A stretch of DNA of 64,000 nt, from the NCBI GenBank assembly GCA_002297045.1, contig DBJE01000013.1, positions 124,001 through 188,000 on the forward strand, in the 5' to 3' direction. How positions within the stretch are numbered: the stretch's first letter is position 1; each line of letters begins with the position of its first letter. Origin of the DNA: Caryophanales bacterium UBA784. GTDB lineage: Bacteria > Bacillota_I > Bacilli_A > RFN20 > CAG-288. Positions 51,823-60,153 of this stretch are shown here, piece by piece. The position numbers and the translations under genes are program-made. The notes under the pieces were generated by a model. The model was given only the letters and a program-made list of their open reading frames with translations. It was not told where the DNA came from and did not search any database.

Positions 51823-53499
51823 ATGAAGCTAAACTTGAAAAGTAAGTCCTCGTCTGCCTTTGTCTGGTCTCTGATTTATGGTGTCTGCGTATTAGTTTCC
51901 GGCTTTCTTCTTGACACTTCCTTTTCTAATTTTAAACTAATTTCCAGCGCCAGAAGTGTCCTGAAAATACCTGCCATCAACGCAAGCGCCCGCTCCTGGC
52001 TTGTCTTAGTTGTTACAACGGCGTGGCTCCTTCTTTCCTTCTTTACTATCCTTCTGGAAAAGAATGCTGCTGAGAAGAGAGGGAAGAGCCTTTCCGATAA
52101 CCGCTGGTTTGCTATTAGCCTTTCAACGGGAATCGGTCTGTTCATCCTTAGGATTCAGCTAGATATTCTTGCCCTTGTTCCTTTAAAACTCAGCTCTGTC
52201 CTTCAGGCCCTGATTTTCTTAGGAAGCTGCTATTTGTTTGCTTTGCCGATTTTCGTCATTTCCGCCGTTATTATCGCTGCCCTTTATTTCTTCTTAAAAA
52301 AGGCAATCCATGATGGAATTACCGATGAAGAAACCTCTCTTGATTCTTTGATTGAAGGCGGCAGCAACACGACAACAGAAGGAGAAGAAACTATGCAAAC
52401 CAAAGAAGAAGTATTCCCTGGTCTATGCTTTGTCGATACGAAATTCGAAAATGCTAAGCCGTCTGTTGTCCAGGATACCGACATTACTCTGAAAGACTTT
52501 GTCACCCGTTTCAGACTTTATCTCGCCCAGGAAGAGAAACTCTATTTTGATGAACTTGTCCTTCGGGAATTTGTTGCCGGAATGGCTTCCAGTCATCTTC
52601 TGATTCTTGAAGGCCTCTCCGGAACAGGTAAGTCTTCTCTTGCCCGGTATGTCTCAAAGTTTATCGGAGAACAGTCTTATTTCGAGTCCGTCCAGGCTTC
52701 CTGGCATGATAATACCGCCATTCTCGGTTATTACAACGACTTTTCCAAAAAGTATAAAGAAACTGAGTTCCTTAAACGGTTATATGAATTCACTTATCGT
52801 CCCAATGATGTCAACATCATGGTTCTCGATGAGGTGAACATCTCCCGTATCGAGTACTACTTTGCCGATTTCCTTTCCATCCTCGAATATCCGACCGACC
52901 TATGGAAGGTGAAGATCAGGGAGCTTCCTTTTGGCTTTGTTCCTCCTTCTCATCTGGAAAACGGATTTGTGCAGATTCCTAAGGGTACCTGGTTTATCGG
53001 CACTGCGAACAAGGATGATTCCACCTACACCATTACCGACAAGGTATATGACCGTGCTATTTCCATATCCTTCAATTCCATTAATATCCCGTTCGAAGTC
53101 AACGAAAAGATTGATCCTATCCATATCTCCTATCCGCATCTTGTTTCTAGGTTTGAAGAAGCTAAGGGCAATATGGCTAACTGTCTGAGCAAAGAAGACA
53201 TTGGAACCTTCCAAAAGATTACGAATTATATTTATCAGACCTTCGATATTGCCTTCGGCAACCGTGTCTGGAACCAGATTATCACTTTCGTTCCTGTCTT
53301 TGTCGCCTGTGGCGGAACCAAGCTTGAAGCATTGGACTTCCTTCTTGCAAGAAAGTACCTCTATAAACTCCAGGGACGTTATGAGAGTTTTATCAAGCCG
53401 GGACTTTTAAACCTTCAGAATAGGATTGCCAACACTTACGGCGAAGGAAACTTCAAGCAGACGAATCGTCTGCTGGAGAACATGATTCATAAGCTTTAA
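51823..53499 (+). CDS. Membrane-anchored McrB-like AAA+ ATPase
   Basis: 558 residues from the ATG at 51823 (a TTG seven codons earlier is an alternative). About four membrane helices occupy residues 12-32, 58-78, 95-118 and 124-160, then an acidic Ser/Thr linker to about 190. The AAA+ domain follows: Walker A GLSGTGKSS (264-272), Walker B IMVLDEVNISRIEYYFADFL (332-351), sensor 1 GTANKDDS (393-400), and a probable arginine finger in YDRA (409-412). The DEVN-x-SRIEYYFADFL segment is typical of the McrB clade. McrB's GTP motif MNxxDR reads ANKDDS, so ATP use is likelier. The N-terminal DNA-binding domain of McrB is replaced by membrane helices. Confidence 0.8.
   Translation: MKLNLKSKSSSAFVWSLIYGVCVLVSGFLLDTSFSNFKLISSARSVLKIPAINASARSWLVLVVTTAWLLLSFFTILLEKNAAEKRGKSLSDNRWFAISLSTGIGLFILRIQLDILALVPLKLSSVLQALIFLGSCYLFALPIFVISAVIIAALYFFLKKAIHDGITDEETSLDSLIEGGSNTTTEGEETMQTKEEVFPGLCFVDTKFENAKPSVVQDTDITLKDFVTRFRLYLAQEEKLYFDELVLREFVAGMASSHLLILEGLSGTGKSSLARYVSKFIGEQSYFESVQASWHDNTAILGYYNDFSKKYKETEFLKRLYEFTYRPNDVNIMVLDEVNISRIEYYFADFLSILEYPTDLWKVKIRELPFGFVPPSHLENGFVQIPKGTWFIGTANKDDSTYTITDKVYDRAISISFNSINIPFEVNEKIDPIHISYPHLVSRFEEAKGNMANCLSKEDIGTFQKITNYIYQTFDIAFGNRVWNQIITFVPVFVACGGTKLEALDFLLARKYLYKLQGRYESFIKPGLLNLQNRIANTYGEGNFKQTNRLLENMIHKL
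52379..52395 (+). promoter_or_regulatory. Candidate internal translation start in the AAA+ gene
   Basis: AAGGAG (52379-52384) stands 8 bases before an in-frame ATG (52393, Met191). Starting here would give a 368-residue soluble protein with the whole AAA+ domain and no membrane helices. Confidence 0.45.
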
Positions 53500-53501
53500 T
53501 T

Positions 53502-54878
53502 ATGATTAATGACTTTTTAAAGGAAACCCTGGACAAAAGGAAGGACTCGTTAAAGAGTTCTTCTTTTCTTGAATCCATTAAAAACGGTTCTATTCCTCTT
53601 TCGGTCATTTTCACGAAAGTCGAACTGGAAAGCCGTCTTGATGATATCGCCCTTTGTCTCGAGAGAATTTTAGGAATTGCCACAAAACCCCATTTTCAGT
53701 CCAGTACACAAGAGGTCATTAAGCTTAGTGAGACGACCTCCAGTATTTCCTCAAACCAGTTCAGGAAGACTAGGCAGCATCCCGCCCTTTGGAAGCAGAA
53801 CGATAGCGGGAGTTATCCAGAGAAGGTCTATACTTCGGAAAAGACAGAGACAATCAATATTTACGAGAACCGCTTCATCATTCTTCTCCTGTCAAAGATT
53901 GTTGATGAGGTGTCTCTCATTTCCCAGGAATATGTTTCCCATCATCCCACCCTTATTTCAAATACTTCCTCCAAGTGCCTTACCTTTGAGGGGCCTGGCC
54001 CGTTTAACTCTTTTGACTTCCTGAAATTTCCCTATGAATTCAAGGTGTCTGCTCCAAACGAAGATGACAAGCTTGAAAACAGGTTCCTGAAAGTCAAAGG
54101 TAGGATTTCGGTCATTAAGCAGACTGACTTCTATTGTTCTTTATCTAAGCTCCCTCCGATAGACTTCATCAGTCCGACCAATATTCTGATTCATGAGATT
54201 TCCTACAATTACTGCTATAAATTCTACATTAAGAACTTCCTGAACAAGTCGGAAGACAGGAACACGCTCTACTATAATTTCGTCATTCTGACTCTGCTTA
54301 GTGTCCTTCCATTCCCTCTAGAGGATAAGAGAGCCCATTTAAGAATCGATGAATACAGCCGTTTACGTTTTGATCCTTCCCGGATCAAGATTGGAAATGT
54401 AGTTCTCCGTCTCTATGAGGACGTTCCTGATCTTGGCTTCGTCCTAGAAACGAGGATAACGGATGATCAGGAGAACGTCCTTGATTCTTCCTCCTACTAT
54501 CTATTGACGACGGAGAATTACAACGAGGACAACTCTCCTCTTATCCAGGAAGCCCTGAAGAAGAAACTAGGGCAATATACGGATGCTTTTGTCGTCACTT
54601 TGAACAACACGACAAGTGAATTAGACCATATACTCAACATCAAGTTCTCCAACGATAAATTCAAGTCCATATGGGAGAATTTTGCTAAGCAGATGACCTT
54701 TTTCGTCGATTTGCATGGCGACTCCTACTATTTGAACAACTGCCCAGTCTGCGGAAGTGATCTTATTGTCCACAAGGATAATGACGCATTCTGTGACAAT
54801 TGTAAGAGCCATTTCCATCTTGCAAAAGTCAACGGAAAAGAAGTCCTGTGGATTAATTCTGTGTTGCGAAAGGAATAA
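53502..54878 (+). CDS. McrC/DUF2357-like partner with C-terminal zinc ribbon
   Basis: 458 residues, starting two bases after the AAA+ gene stops. The first 240 residues fit the DUF2357/McrC N-terminal plan: TSEKTETINIYENRFIILLL, and an IHEISYNYCYKFYIKNFL segment where McrC-type proteins turn to their nuclease. The PD-(D/E)xK nuclease signature (PD..., then DAKY) is not visible in the remainder. Instead residues 414-434 form a zinc ribbon (CPVC and CDNC). It is the obvious partner and regulator of the ATPase, but probably not a restriction endonuclease. Confidence 0.65.
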   Translation: MINDFLKETLDKRKDSLKSSSFLESIKNGSIPLSVIFTKVELESRLDDIALCLERILGIATKPHFQSSTQEVIKLSETTSSISSNQFRKTRQHPALWKQNDSGSYPEKVYTSEKTETINIYENRFIILLLSKIVDEVSLISQEYVSHHPTLISNTSSKCLTFEGPGPFNSFDFLKFPYEFKVSAPNEDDKLENRFLKVKGRISVIKQTDFYCSLSKLPPIDFISPTNILIHEISYNYCYKFYIKNFLNKSEDRNTLYYNFVILTLLSVLPFPLEDKRAHLRIDEYSRLRFDPSRIKIGNVVLRLYEDVPDLGFVLETRITDDQENVLDSSSYYLLTTENYNEDNSPLIQEALKKKLGQYTDAFVVTLNNTTSELDHILNIKFSNDKFKSIWENFAKQMTFFVDLHGDSYYLNNCPVCGSDLIVHKDNDAFCDNCKSHFHLAKVNGKEVLWINSVLRKE

Positions 54879-54913
54879 GATTCTTCTCCTCACTCTTGGT
54901 TTTGATCTTTTTT

Positions 54914-54953
54914 AAAAGGGTTTCCTTTCTTTTATGGGAAGCCCTTTTGTTTT
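54914..54953 (+). terminator. Terminator of the McrB/McrC-like operon
   Basis: AAAAGGGTTTCC (54914-54925) pairs with GGGAAGCCCTTTT (54936-54948) with one mismatch; GTTTT follows. Confidence 0.75.
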
Positions 54954-55107
54954 CATCCTTTTGATCTGTTTTCCATCTGTCTCTGCTATCTCCAGCCGAG
55001 TCCAGAAGCGGAGGAAGAATTTCCTGCAAGGTCGAAACCAAAAATGAAAGTTCTTCCTCATCCGTGACGGATGAAGTGTTCCGCGAACTAGTTGGTAGAT
55101 GGTGACA

Positions 55108-55140
55108 ACAAAAATGCCTTGGGTTTATCGCCCAAGGCAT
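55108..55140 (-). terminator. Terminator on the minus strand
   Basis: ATGCCTTGGG (55114-55123) and CCCAAGGCAT (55131-55140) are perfect 10-bp arms; reading minus, TTTTTG follows. It probably ends the transcript of the 68-residue membrane protein gene. Between 54954 and 55277 no gene is seen. Confidence 0.78.
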
Positions 55141-55277
55141 CAACGAAAATCAAGTGCTGATTCCGACCTACTCAGATTAGGCCTTTAATCAGTCTGCCTG
55201 CTTTAAGAATCAATCAAAACCAAATCAAGAAAGTTGTGGACACAATAAGTGTTCTCGCTCTCCCCTTAATTTTCGTT

Positions 55278-55484
55278 TTATTGGTTGTCGACGAGTAATA
55301 GAATCCCAGCAATAAGATTCAGAAAAAGTAAGACGCAGACATTAAACCCAGTGGACAATTCTTTCTCGCCTTTGTATGCCTTATAGACACTGACAGTCAT
55401 AGGAATGCACCAGATTAGTGGAATCAATAACCAACCTATCGCAATTGTCGACAGAACACATAAGATAAATGCTGCTAGTTTCAT
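55278..55484 (-). CDS. Small membrane protein with G-tract promoter
   Basis: 68 residues with two to three hydrophobic segments: about 3-25 (FILCVLSTIAIGWLLIPLIW), a short basic loop with YKAYKGEKEL, and about 45-65. GGGGG with four A before it (55492-55500) stands 7 bases upstream of the ATG. The layout resembles small Firmicutes membrane proteins of the superinfection-immunity / DUF4190-like kind, but I cannot name a family. The promoter has a run of nine G in its spacer. Confidence 0.65.
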   Translation of the reverse strand: MKLAAFILCVLSTIAIGWLLIPLIWCIPMTVSVYKAYKGEKELSTGFNVCVLLFLNLIAGILLLVDNQ

Positions 55485-55507
55485 TGAGAAACCCCCTTTT
55501 CCAGTTC

Positions 55508-55534
55508 ATTTTACCCCCCCCCGCAAAAAGTCAA
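55508..55534 (-). promoter_or_regulatory. Promoter with a nine-G spacer tract
   Basis: Reading minus: TTGACT (55534-55529), a 15-bp spacer made of TTTTGC and nine G, then TAAAAT (55513-55508). The spacer is two bases short of the optimum. From 55535 to 56345 I find no gene I can support; a 115-codon frame at 55865 and a 60-codon frame at 56089 have no ribosome site or family features. Confidence 0.65.
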
Positions 55535-56348
55535 GAAAAACATAATAATTCTTTCTTTAAATTGATAGAACATAGAACTTTCTGCCAAAAACTTTGTGCT
55601 TAAAGGATGGTTTTCTAAAAAAGAATAAACGACAGCCTCCCGATTTCCGTGTGCAGTCGAAACTTTCGGTTATATCGGATGGCTTCCTAAATTAGCAATA
55701 AGCCAATCTATCTGATTTTCCCTTTGACAAATGTAGGAATTTCCGCAAAGGCCCGATTTATATGCACCAAGGACCTATTTGTCGATTTCCGTACTTTGGA
55801 TTTGGCGGCCTTGTAGCTATTTACAGATAAGCTCGGCTTTGGAGGACTGCCGAAAACGGCCTCCTTGCTTAACGACATGTGCATGATGGGACTGAAGAAG
55901 CTCAGGGGCTGGATTTATCTGCACTGTCATTCTGGGAGTAGAAAGACGGTAGAAGACTTGTGGATACGCCGCAGATTCCTGCTTTCGTTGGCTGTAGCAG
56001 ATTCCGTTACGTTGTTATCCGCGGCTAGGAACATCTCGGCAACGCCTCCCTACATGCATATGGGGGTGGAGGTGAACGCATTATCAGCATGGGGTATATC
56101 CATCCCCGATTCAATCAAAATGCTTTGCTTGTGGAAAACGCGGATTTTCTCGGCTCACCTATGGAAGACACAGAAAAGACGAAAGCTTTGTGGCAACAAG
56201 GAACGCTTTTGATTATCCTTTTCAAAAGAACATATATATGTGCAAAAAAATGGAAAGAGTTAAATGAATGAGAAGAAACTATTTGTATTGTGTGAAAGAA
56301 ATTCAACGGAAAACTCAAGAGAAGATATAGGTTTTTGAAGAAAGAAAA

Positions 56349-56379
56349 AGAACCCGCACGATATCACGTACGAGTTCGA
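56349..56379 (-). terminator. Terminator after tRNA-Glu
   Basis: Reading minus, GAACTCGTACG pairs with CGTGCGGGTTC (two G-T pairs), followed by TTTTT. Confidence 0.7.
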
Positions 56380-56390
56380 ATTATAGTCAA

Positions 56391-56467
56391 TGGTGACCCC
56401 AAAGGGATTCGGACCCTTGAATCCAGCCTTGAGAGGGCTGTGACTTAAACCGCTTGTCGATGGGGCC
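56391..56467 (-). tRNA. tRNA-Glu(CTC), divergent
   Basis: Reading minus: acceptor GGCCCCA/TGGGGTC with one G-T pair, a three-bp D-stem GAC/GTC, anticodon stem CAGCC/GGCTG with loop CTCTCAA (anticodon CTC, reads GAG), T-stem AAGGG/CCCTT. CCA is encoded. The T-loop reads TCCGAAT instead of TTCGAAT, so position 55, normally pseudouridine, would be C. The rest folds well. Confidence 0.75.
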
Positions 56468-56580
56468 AGGAACAAAGCCTATTTACTATACAGGTTTTCA
56501 TTTCGTTTATCAAGATGAAAAATGACGAGAAACACAACTTTGCATATAATTTTGCTTATGATGATAAAGACAAGTAAGCC

Positions 56581-56754
56581 TTGTAAAAAGTATTTAGTGT
56601 AGTATATAATTACCTTTGCGCCATAGTGCGTTATAACCATAGGTGCGGATCTTGCCGACTAGTCCTCTATGTCCATTATTGGTCAACCACAAAGCGGGAC
56701 ATATTGGGTTGGCATCTTGAAACATCTAGAAGTTCAACAAAAAGGAGGCTCAAA
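56581..56754 (+). promoter_or_regulatory. rpsB promoter and long untranslated leader
   Basis: TTGTAA (56581-56586), 18 bp, TATAAT (56605-56610). About 140 bases of leader follow before the rpsB ATG, with several short complementary segments (for example GGTGCGGATC and GACTAGTCC). A leader of this length before a ribosomal protein operon fits autogenous control by S2, but I cannot match it to a known RNA family. Confidence 0.45.
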
Positions 56755-57837
56755 ATGAGCGAAGAAGAGAAGAAAGTCGAAGTTGCTCCGGCCGAAGCCG
56801 AAGCCAATGTCAGGCAGAGCATTGAACATAAGCCTGATGACCCGGTCGTTTCCCCTAAGGCACTGCTTGCCGCAGGATGCCATTTCGGACACCGTGTTTC
56901 CCGTTGGAATCCGAAGAGGAGCAAGTATATCTACGGGAAGCGTAACAACCTTCATCTTATCGATTTGAACAAATCTGCTGCTCAGAGGCAGGTTGCCTAC
57001 CAGGCCTTAAAGGATATTGTTTCCAAAGGCGGAAAGGTTCTCTTTGTCGGAACTAAGGCGTATGCCCAGAAGGCTATCACCGAGGAAGCCATCCGTTCCG
57101 GTTCCTTCTATGTTGCTAAGCGTTGGCTTGGCGGCACCCTCACCAACTTCCATACTATTTTAAAACGTATCGGATTACTTCGTACGATCGAGCAGGAAGA
57201 ATTATCCGGCGAATTAGAGAAACTTCCGAAGAAGGAAGCTGCCGAACGTCTTAAACTGAAAGCTAAATTATCCGCTAATCTGGAAGGCATCAAGGAAATC
57301 CGCAAGCTTCCGGAAGCTGTTGTCATTGTCGATCCGAAGACTGAACATAATGCCGTTGCTGAGGCCCGTCTCCTCCACATCCCTGTTTTTGCCTTAGGCG
57401 ATACCAACACTGATCCCGATTTAATCGACTACCTTGTTCCGGCAAACGATGATGGGGAAGCTTCCATTCGTTTGATTGTCGGCTTATTTGCCGATGCCGT
57501 TGTCGAAGGAAAAGGCGGCGAGCCGGTCTATGCCTATAAGGATGCTGATGCTGCTGCCCAGACGAGGGCTGACAGGCTCAAAGGTGTTGACCAGACCGAG
57601 CAGATTAAGTCTATCCGTGCCAAGCTCCGTGATGATGCTATCGCAAGGCGTAAGAACGGAAAACGTAATGCCCGTAAACGTTTCATCAAGAAGAACTTCC
57701 ATCGCTTCGGTGATCAGAATAAGCCGGAAGGGGAGAATAAGCCGGCTGCCGATGGAGCTGCTAAGCCCTCTGATGCTGCTGCCGAGACCCCTGCTGCTCC
57801 TGCTACCAATGCTGAGAACAACGGAGAAGCCAAGTAA
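56755..57837 (+). CDS. rpsB: 30S ribosomal protein S2
   Basis: A component of the small subunit. The ATG at 56755 follows AAAGGAGG by 6 bases; the longer open frame from 56626 lies in the leader. 360 residues: an N-terminal acidic extension of about 35, the S2 core (LLAAGCHFGHRVSRWNPK, HLIDLNKSA, RWLGGTLTNFHT, AVVIVDPKTEHNAVAEA, ALGDTNTDPDLIDY), then about 90 extra residues ending in an Ala/Pro/Asn/Glu-rich tail. Typical S2 is about 240-260 residues. The stop overlaps the tsf ATG. Confidence 0.96.
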   Translation: MSEEEKKVEVAPAEAEANVRQSIEHKPDDPVVSPKALLAAGCHFGHRVSRWNPKRSKYIYGKRNNLHLIDLNKSAAQRQVAYQALKDIVSKGGKVLFVGTKAYAQKAITEEAIRSGSFYVAKRWLGGTLTNFHTILKRIGLLRTIEQEELSGELEKLPKKEAAERLKLKAKLSANLEGIKEIRKLPEAVVIVDPKTEHNAVAEARLLHIPVFALGDTNTDPDLIDYLVPANDDGEASIRLIVGLFADAVVEGKGGEPVYAYKDADAAAQTRADRLKGVDQTEQIKSIRAKLRDDAIARRKNGKRNARKRFIKKNFHRFGDQNKPEGENKPAADGAAKPSDAAAETPAAPATNAENNGEAK

Positions 57838-58736
57838 TGTCTGAGAGGATTGAATTAATCAAGCAGCTCCGTGAACGTACCGGAGCTGGACTAAGGGACT
57901 GCAAGAAGGCTCTTCTTGCCAACGGAAACGACATCGATAAGTCAATCGATTGGCTCCGTGAGAAGGGTATTGCCAAACAGGCAAAGAAGGCTGCAACCCG
58001 TATTGCCGCAGAAGGTGTCGCTTGGTTAAGGACGGAAGGAAACAAAGCTGCCAGGATTGAAGTCAATTCCGAAACTGACTTCGTTGCCAATTCTGATCCT
58101 TTCCGTGCCTTGGTCAAAACCATCAATACTCTTGTCCTTAAATACAGGCCGAAGACTGTCGAAGAAGCCAAAGAGCTGAAAGACGAGAACGGCAAGAGCA
58201 TTGCCGACCTCTTTGTCGATGCCGGCGTCAAGCTTGGAGAAAAGCTTGATTTCCGTCGTCTTGTCACTGTCGAAAAGGGTGCTGATGAAGTCTTTGGCCC
58301 CTATATCCATAGGAACGGAAAGATTGCCACCCTTGTCGTCTTAAAGGGCGGAAATGCTGAAGTGGCCAATAACATCGCTCTTAATGTCTGCTCCAATAAT
58401 CCTTCTTATCTACATGAAAACGACATTCCCGAAGAAGTCATCAACAAGGAAATGCAGATTCAGCTCGAAGCGAGCGAACAGGATCCGAAGTTTGCCAGCA
58501 AGCCTGAGGCAATCAAACATAAGATTGTCCGCGGACGTGTTGAAAAGACTCTCTTTGAGTCCGTTCTTGATGATGAACCTCTTGTCACCGATGATCAGAA
58601 GACCGTTGCCCAGTATTTAAAGGAGAATGGTGCTTCCCTTGTCTCCGCTTATCGTTATGCTGTCGGCGAAGGCATTGAAAAACGGCAGGATGATTTTGCT
58701 GCCGAAGTTGCTGCCCAGGCGGGCGGAAGCAAGTAG
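57837..58736 (+). CDS. tsf: Translation elongation factor Ts
   Basis: Guanine-nucleotide exchange factor for EF-Tu. 299 residues. The N-terminal UBA-like domain has ELIKQLRERTGAGLRDCKKALL, followed by the EVNSETDFVA block that inserts into EF-Tu and a KIATLVVLKGG core segment. Its ATG overlaps the rpsB stop by one base (TAATG). Confidence 0.97.
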   Translation: MSERIELIKQLRERTGAGLRDCKKALLANGNDIDKSIDWLREKGIAKQAKKAATRIAAEGVAWLRTEGNKAARIEVNSETDFVANSDPFRALVKTINTLVLKYRPKTVEEAKELKDENGKSIADLFVDAGVKLGEKLDFRRLVTVEKGADEVFGPYIHRNGKIATLVVLKGGNAEVANNIALNVCSNNPSYLHENDIPEEVINKEMQIQLEASEQDPKFASKPEAIKHKIVRGRVEKTLFESVLDDEPLVTDDQKTVAQYLKENGASLVSAYRYAVGEGIEKRQDDFAAEVAAQAGGSK

Positions 58737-58752
58737 TTTCTCTTGCTGATAT

Positions 58753-58778
58753 GGCACTCCGTAAGGGGTGCCTTTTTT
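58753..58778 (+). terminator. Terminator after tsf
   Basis: GGCACTCC (58753-58760) pairs with GGGGTGCC (58765-58772, one G-T), then TTTTTT. A TACAAT at 58781-58786 can restart transcription for pyrH. Confidence 0.85.
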
Positions 58779-58806
58779 GATACAATAGAAGAAGGAGATA
58801 AATGAA

Positions 58807-59523
58807 ATGCCAAAGTATAAACGTATCCTGCTGAAGATTTCCGGTGAAGCCTTGAAAGGCAAGGGAGATATCTATGATAAGGAATATCTTGAATCGGTCT
58901 ACAAGATTGTTTCCCAGATTGCTTCTGCCGGGACAGAGGTCTGCCTTGTTGTCGGCGGAGGGAATATCTGGCGTGGAAGAGAGGCCGAATCCTTAGGAAT
59001 AGAAAAGACAACCGGAGATTATAGGGGAAGGTTGGCTACAATCAGGAACGCCATGTGCCTGCAGTCTTTTTTTGAAAACCGGGGGCTTGTCACCCGTGTC
59101 ATGAGCTCGATTCCGGTTGCCCAATGCTGTGAACCCTACATCCGCCGAAGAGCCTTGCGCCATTTGGAAAAAGGCCGCGTAGTTATCTTTGCCGGCGGAA
59201 TCGGGTCTCCTTTCTTTACCACGGACACCTGTGCCGCGCTGCGGGCAAAGGAGAGGAACTGCGATGGTATCTTTAGGGGAAAGAATGGCGTGGAAGGGGT
59301 CTATGACGATGATCCGAGAACGAACAAGAATGCTAAGCTAATCAAAAAAATCAGTTATGCCCAGCTTCTTAGCGAGAACCTTAAGGTCAGGGATAATACC
59401 GCTGTCGGTCTTCTCCTTGACTCTTCGGTCGATGTCCGCGTGTTCAATAGGAATGATCCGGAGAATGCCGTCCGGGTCCTCAACGGAGAAGATATCGGTA
59501 CTATTGTGACTAACAGAAAATAG
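58807..59523 (+). CDS. pyrH: UMP kinase
   Basis: Phosphorylates UMP to UDP. 238 residues of the amino-acid-kinase fold: ILLKISGEALKG, VVGGGNIWRGR, ATIRNAMCLQ, VVIFAGGIGSPFFTTD and a NGVEGVYDDDPR nucleotide segment. GAAGGAG stands about 10 bases before the ATG at 58807; an overlapping ATG at 58802 is out of frame. Confidence 0.97.
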   Translation: MPKYKRILLKISGEALKGKGDIYDKEYLESVYKIVSQIASAGTEVCLVVGGGNIWRGREAESLGIEKTTGDYRGRLATIRNAMCLQSFFENRGLVTRVMSSIPVAQCCEPYIRRRALRHLEKGRVVIFAGGIGSPFFTTDTCAALRAKERNCDGIFRGKNGVEGVYDDDPRTNKNAKLIKKISYAQLLSENLKVRDNTAVGLLLDSSVDVRVFNRNDPENAVRVLNGEDIGTIVTNRK

Positions 59524-59610
59524 CCCATTCTTTCTCTGCTGCTCTTTTATCCTTATGTGTTTTCTTGTAGAATAGTGAAAGAATAATCTTCTATGGAAGG
59601 AGGAGATTTT

Positions 59611-60153
59611 ATGTCTACTATTGATGCTTATACGAAAAAGATGGACCAGTCCATCGCTTCTTTGAAGGAAACCTTTGGTACCCTTCGTGCCGGCCGTGTC
59701 TCTGCTGCCCTGCTTGACAACGTGAAAGTCGATCTCTATGGTGAGAGGTCTCCTATCAAATATGGTGCAACGATTTCCGTCCTTTCGCCGACAGACTTAC
59801 AGGTCCGTCCTTTCGATGCTTCCACCCTTAAGAACAGGGTTGGCGGAATTAATAAGGCCGATCTTGGATGCACGGTTGCCCAGAACGGCAATGCCATCAT
59901 CTTAAAATTCCCGGCACCGAGTGAGGAACGCCGCCAGGATCTCATCCGTCAGGCAAAGAAGTGTGCCGAGGAAGGAAAGGTTGCCGTCCGTAATATCCGC
60001 CGGGATGCAAACAATGACATCAAGAAGGATAAAGACCTTTCCGAAGACAGGCGGGATAACAGGCTTGACGATATCCAGAAAGCCACGGATAAGCATATCG
60101 ACGAAATCGAAAAGCTTCTTTCTGCAAAGGTAAAGGATATCGAGACTATCTAA
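59611..60153 (+). CDS. frr: Ribosome recycling factor
   Basis: Splits post-termination ribosomes with EF-G. The ATG at 59611 follows GGAGGAG by about 7 bases, giving 180 residues. Family blocks: LRAGRVSAALLDNVKVDLYG, DLQVRPFDASTLKN, KFPAPSEERRQDLIRQAKK, VAVRNIRRDANNDIKK. Its stop overlaps the cdsA start (TAATG). Confidence 0.96.
   Translation: MSTIDAYTKKMDQSIASLKETFGTLRAGRVSAALLDNVKVDLYGERSPIKYGATISVLSPTDLQVRPFDASTLKNRVGGINKADLGCTVAQNGNAIILKFPAPSEERRQDLIRQAKKCAEEGKVAVRNIRRDANNDIKKDKDLSEDRRDNRLDDIQKATDKHIDEIEKLLSAKVKDIETI

Noticed and set aside
51823..54878. Classical McrBC methylation-dependent restriction system
   Set aside because: The ATPase lacks the DNA-binding front and the MNxxDR GTP motif, and the partner shows no nuclease signature.
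55865..56271. Two plus-strand frames of 115 and 60 codons
   Set aside because: No ribosome site, no recognisable domain, overlapping frames. I also tried to read this stretch as a transposase remnant and found no family motif.
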